6,561 nucleotides of DNA from an uncultured Flammeovirgaceae bacterium. GTDB taxonomy: Bacteria; Bacteroidota; Bacteroidia; Cytophagales; Cyclobacteriaceae. The position numbers were made by a program, and so were the translations under genes. The notes below the pieces were generated by a model. The model worked only from the letters and a program-made list of their open reading frames with translations, had not been told where the DNA came from and did no database searches. The first letter of the stretch is position 1. Every line of letters begins with the position of its first letter. The stretch lies in the NCBI GenBank assembly GCA_946480685.1, contig CAMLLI010000261.1, forward strand, positions 1-6,561, read 5' to 3'. Below are positions 5,531 to 6,561 of this stretch, piece by piece.

Positions 5531-6487
5531 ATGTCAAAATTTAAGATCAGACACATCACCCGGTACCGATATGAAGACACCGTTCGCGATAGCGCCAACC
5601 AGTTGATGCTCTACCCGATTCGCGATTCGTTTCAGGATATACTGGAGCATACCATTGTGATCACAGGTCACCCAATGGTACATATACATACAGACTACTT
5701 TGGCAACCAGATAGGTACATTTACCAATGCGCACCCGCACCGCGAACTGGTTATCGACTCGCAGCTAACCGTGGCAACCAAACTTCGCCAGATGCCGGAA
5801 GATAACCTCCCTCCCGGCGATCAATGGGCAGCGCTTCAACCTTTACAACAGCAAATGGAGTTTATAGATTTTCTGCGGCAGGAAGATTTCAAGGCATTGC
5901 CCGAGATACGATTCATTGCCGAAGAAGAACTGGCCCGAAAGCAGTCACCCTTTCAATCAACACAAAACGTAAGCGAGTATATATATAAGACTTTCGAATA
6001 TCGCACCGGTATTACTACAATAGAAACAACGCTCGATGAAATCTGGAAACTGAAATCAGGTGTATGCCAGGATTTCGCTCACATGCTACTGGCTATACTC
6101 AGACTCATGAATATACCGGCACGCTATGTAAGCGGGTATATATGTCCGAATAAAAGCGGCATGCGCGGAGAAGGTGCTACGCATGCATGGGTGGAAGCCT
6201 ATATACCTTTCTATGGATGGCTGGGCTTAGACCCTACCAATAACTGCCTGGTGAATGATACGCATGTGCGCCTTGCTGTAGGAAAAAATTTCTCCGATTG
6301 TTCACCGGTAAAAGGAACGTATCGCGGCACATCCAACCACTCGCTGGATGTTACTGTAACCGTAGTCAACGAAGACGGCAGCACCACTACAGCAGACACT
6401 TCGGTTACTCCAGGCCCCATGGCTACCACAACCAACGCGCAACAAAACTCTTTCAGAAAATACCAGGAAATGCAGATGCAGCAATAG
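5531..6487 (+). CDS. Cytoplasmic transglutaminase-fold protein (bacterial transglutaminase-like, with N-terminal beta domain)
   Basis: This 318-residue protein starts with the Bact_transglu_N type domain: FKIRHITRYRYEDTVRDSANQL (4-25) and DYFGNQIGTFT (55-65). The papain-like transglutaminase core follows at about 145-245. The catalytic triad is intact: C179 in SGVCQDFAHM, H218 in GATHAWVEAYIP and D234 in GLDPTNN. Such folds act as proteases, amidases or amide-exchanging enzymes. In this cassette the protein is predicted to cleave or transfer the product of the ATP-grasp ligase. No signal peptide or membrane segment is seen, matching a cytoplasmic pathway. After the core there is a short beta stretch (about 270-281) and then a T-, N- and Q-rich tail ending QEMQMQQ, which is probably disordered and may be lineage-specific. 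The gene begins 9 nt after the alpha-E stop. A proteasome-like peptidase of the Anbu type often lies near such cassettes, but the window ends too soon to tell. Confidence 0.94.
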   Translation: MSKFKIRHITRYRYEDTVRDSANQLMLYPIRDSFQDILEHTIVITGHPMVHIHTDYFGNQIGTFTNAHPHRELVIDSQLTVATKLRQMPEDNLPPGDQWAALQPLQQQMEFIDFLRQEDFKALPEIRFIAEEELARKQSPFQSTQNVSEYIYKTFEYRTGITTIETTLDEIWKLKSGVCQDFAHMLLAILRLMNIPARYVSGYICPNKSGMRGEGATHAWVEAYIPFYGWLGLDPTNNCLVNDTHVRLAVGKNFSDCSPVKGTYRGTSNHSLDVTVTVVNEDGSTTTADTSVTPGPMATTTNAQQNSFRKYQEMQMQQ

Positions 6488-6561
6488 GGAGCTGTGAGCT
6501 TTTAGTTGCGAGCTGCGAGCGTGGTGGGGAATGGTTGCTGGCTACTGGCTGCAGGTTGCTG
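6488..6561. repeat. Degenerate short tandem repeats downstream of the transglutaminase gene
   Basis: The last 74 nt contain no gene. The first part repeats an AGCT/GCGAGC-like unit (GAGCTGTGAGCT, then GCGAGCTGCGAGC). The second part repeats a GCTGG/GGCTG-like unit, with GGTTGCTG exactly twice (6533-6540 and 6554-6561) around GCTACTGGCTGCA. The sequence continues past the window edge, so the full length is unknown. No terminator hairpin is visible before the edge. Such low-complexity units resemble interspersed intergenic repeats seen in some Bacteroidota genomes. Confidence 0.6.

Overview
The window looks like a chromosomal segment from a member of the Bacteroidota, probably a Cytophagales- or Chitinophagales-like lineage; the order is a low-confidence inference. 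Three things support the phylum. Two intergenic regions carry the characteristic Bacteroidota promoter (a TTG element, an 18-20 nt spacer, then an exact TAnnTTTG box). Most starts lack a Shine-Dalgarno sequence and follow A-rich leaders. The ribosomal protein cluster is the compact rpsF-rpsR-rplI form with no ssb or priB between the genes. All real genes are on the + strand.

Layout. Positions 1-516 hold the 3' end of a class I SAM-dependent methyltransferase cut by the window edge. Positions 573-1505 encode a single-pass membrane protein with a long coiled coil and a C-terminal beta-rich domain. It has its own promoter and ends at a very strong hairpin terminator (1523-1568). Positions 1655-2758 are the ribosomal operon rpsF-rpsR-rplI (bS6, bS18, bL9), with a promoter at 1604-1633 and a terminator at 2779-2811. 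The promoter position and the family N-terminus place the rpsF start at 1655 rather than at an upstream in-frame ATG (1592). After a 255-nt gap come three co-directional genes (3014-6487): a circularly permuted type-2 ATP-grasp protein, an alpha-E (DUF403) helical protein and a cytoplasmic transglutaminase-fold protein. The last 74 nt hold short degenerate repeats.

How the genes work together. bS6, bS18 and bL9 are ordinary ribosome components. bS6 and bS18 are neighbours on the 30S platform near the anti-Shine-Dalgarno end of 16S rRNA. That makes the full AGGAGG in front of rpsR noteworthy in a phylum that seldom uses such sites. The ATP-grasp/alpha-E/transglutaminase trio is a recurrent bacterial cassette predicted by comparative genomics to make and process a peptide-like amide product or tag. 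Its substrate has not been established to my knowledge, so it is the nearest thing here to an undescribed system. Its most unusual local feature is the 120-nt gap between the ATP-grasp and alpha-E genes, which is almost entirely filled by a 35-nt imperfect inverted repeat with a 44-nt centre. No CRISPR array, tRNA, rRNA or intact mobile element was seen.
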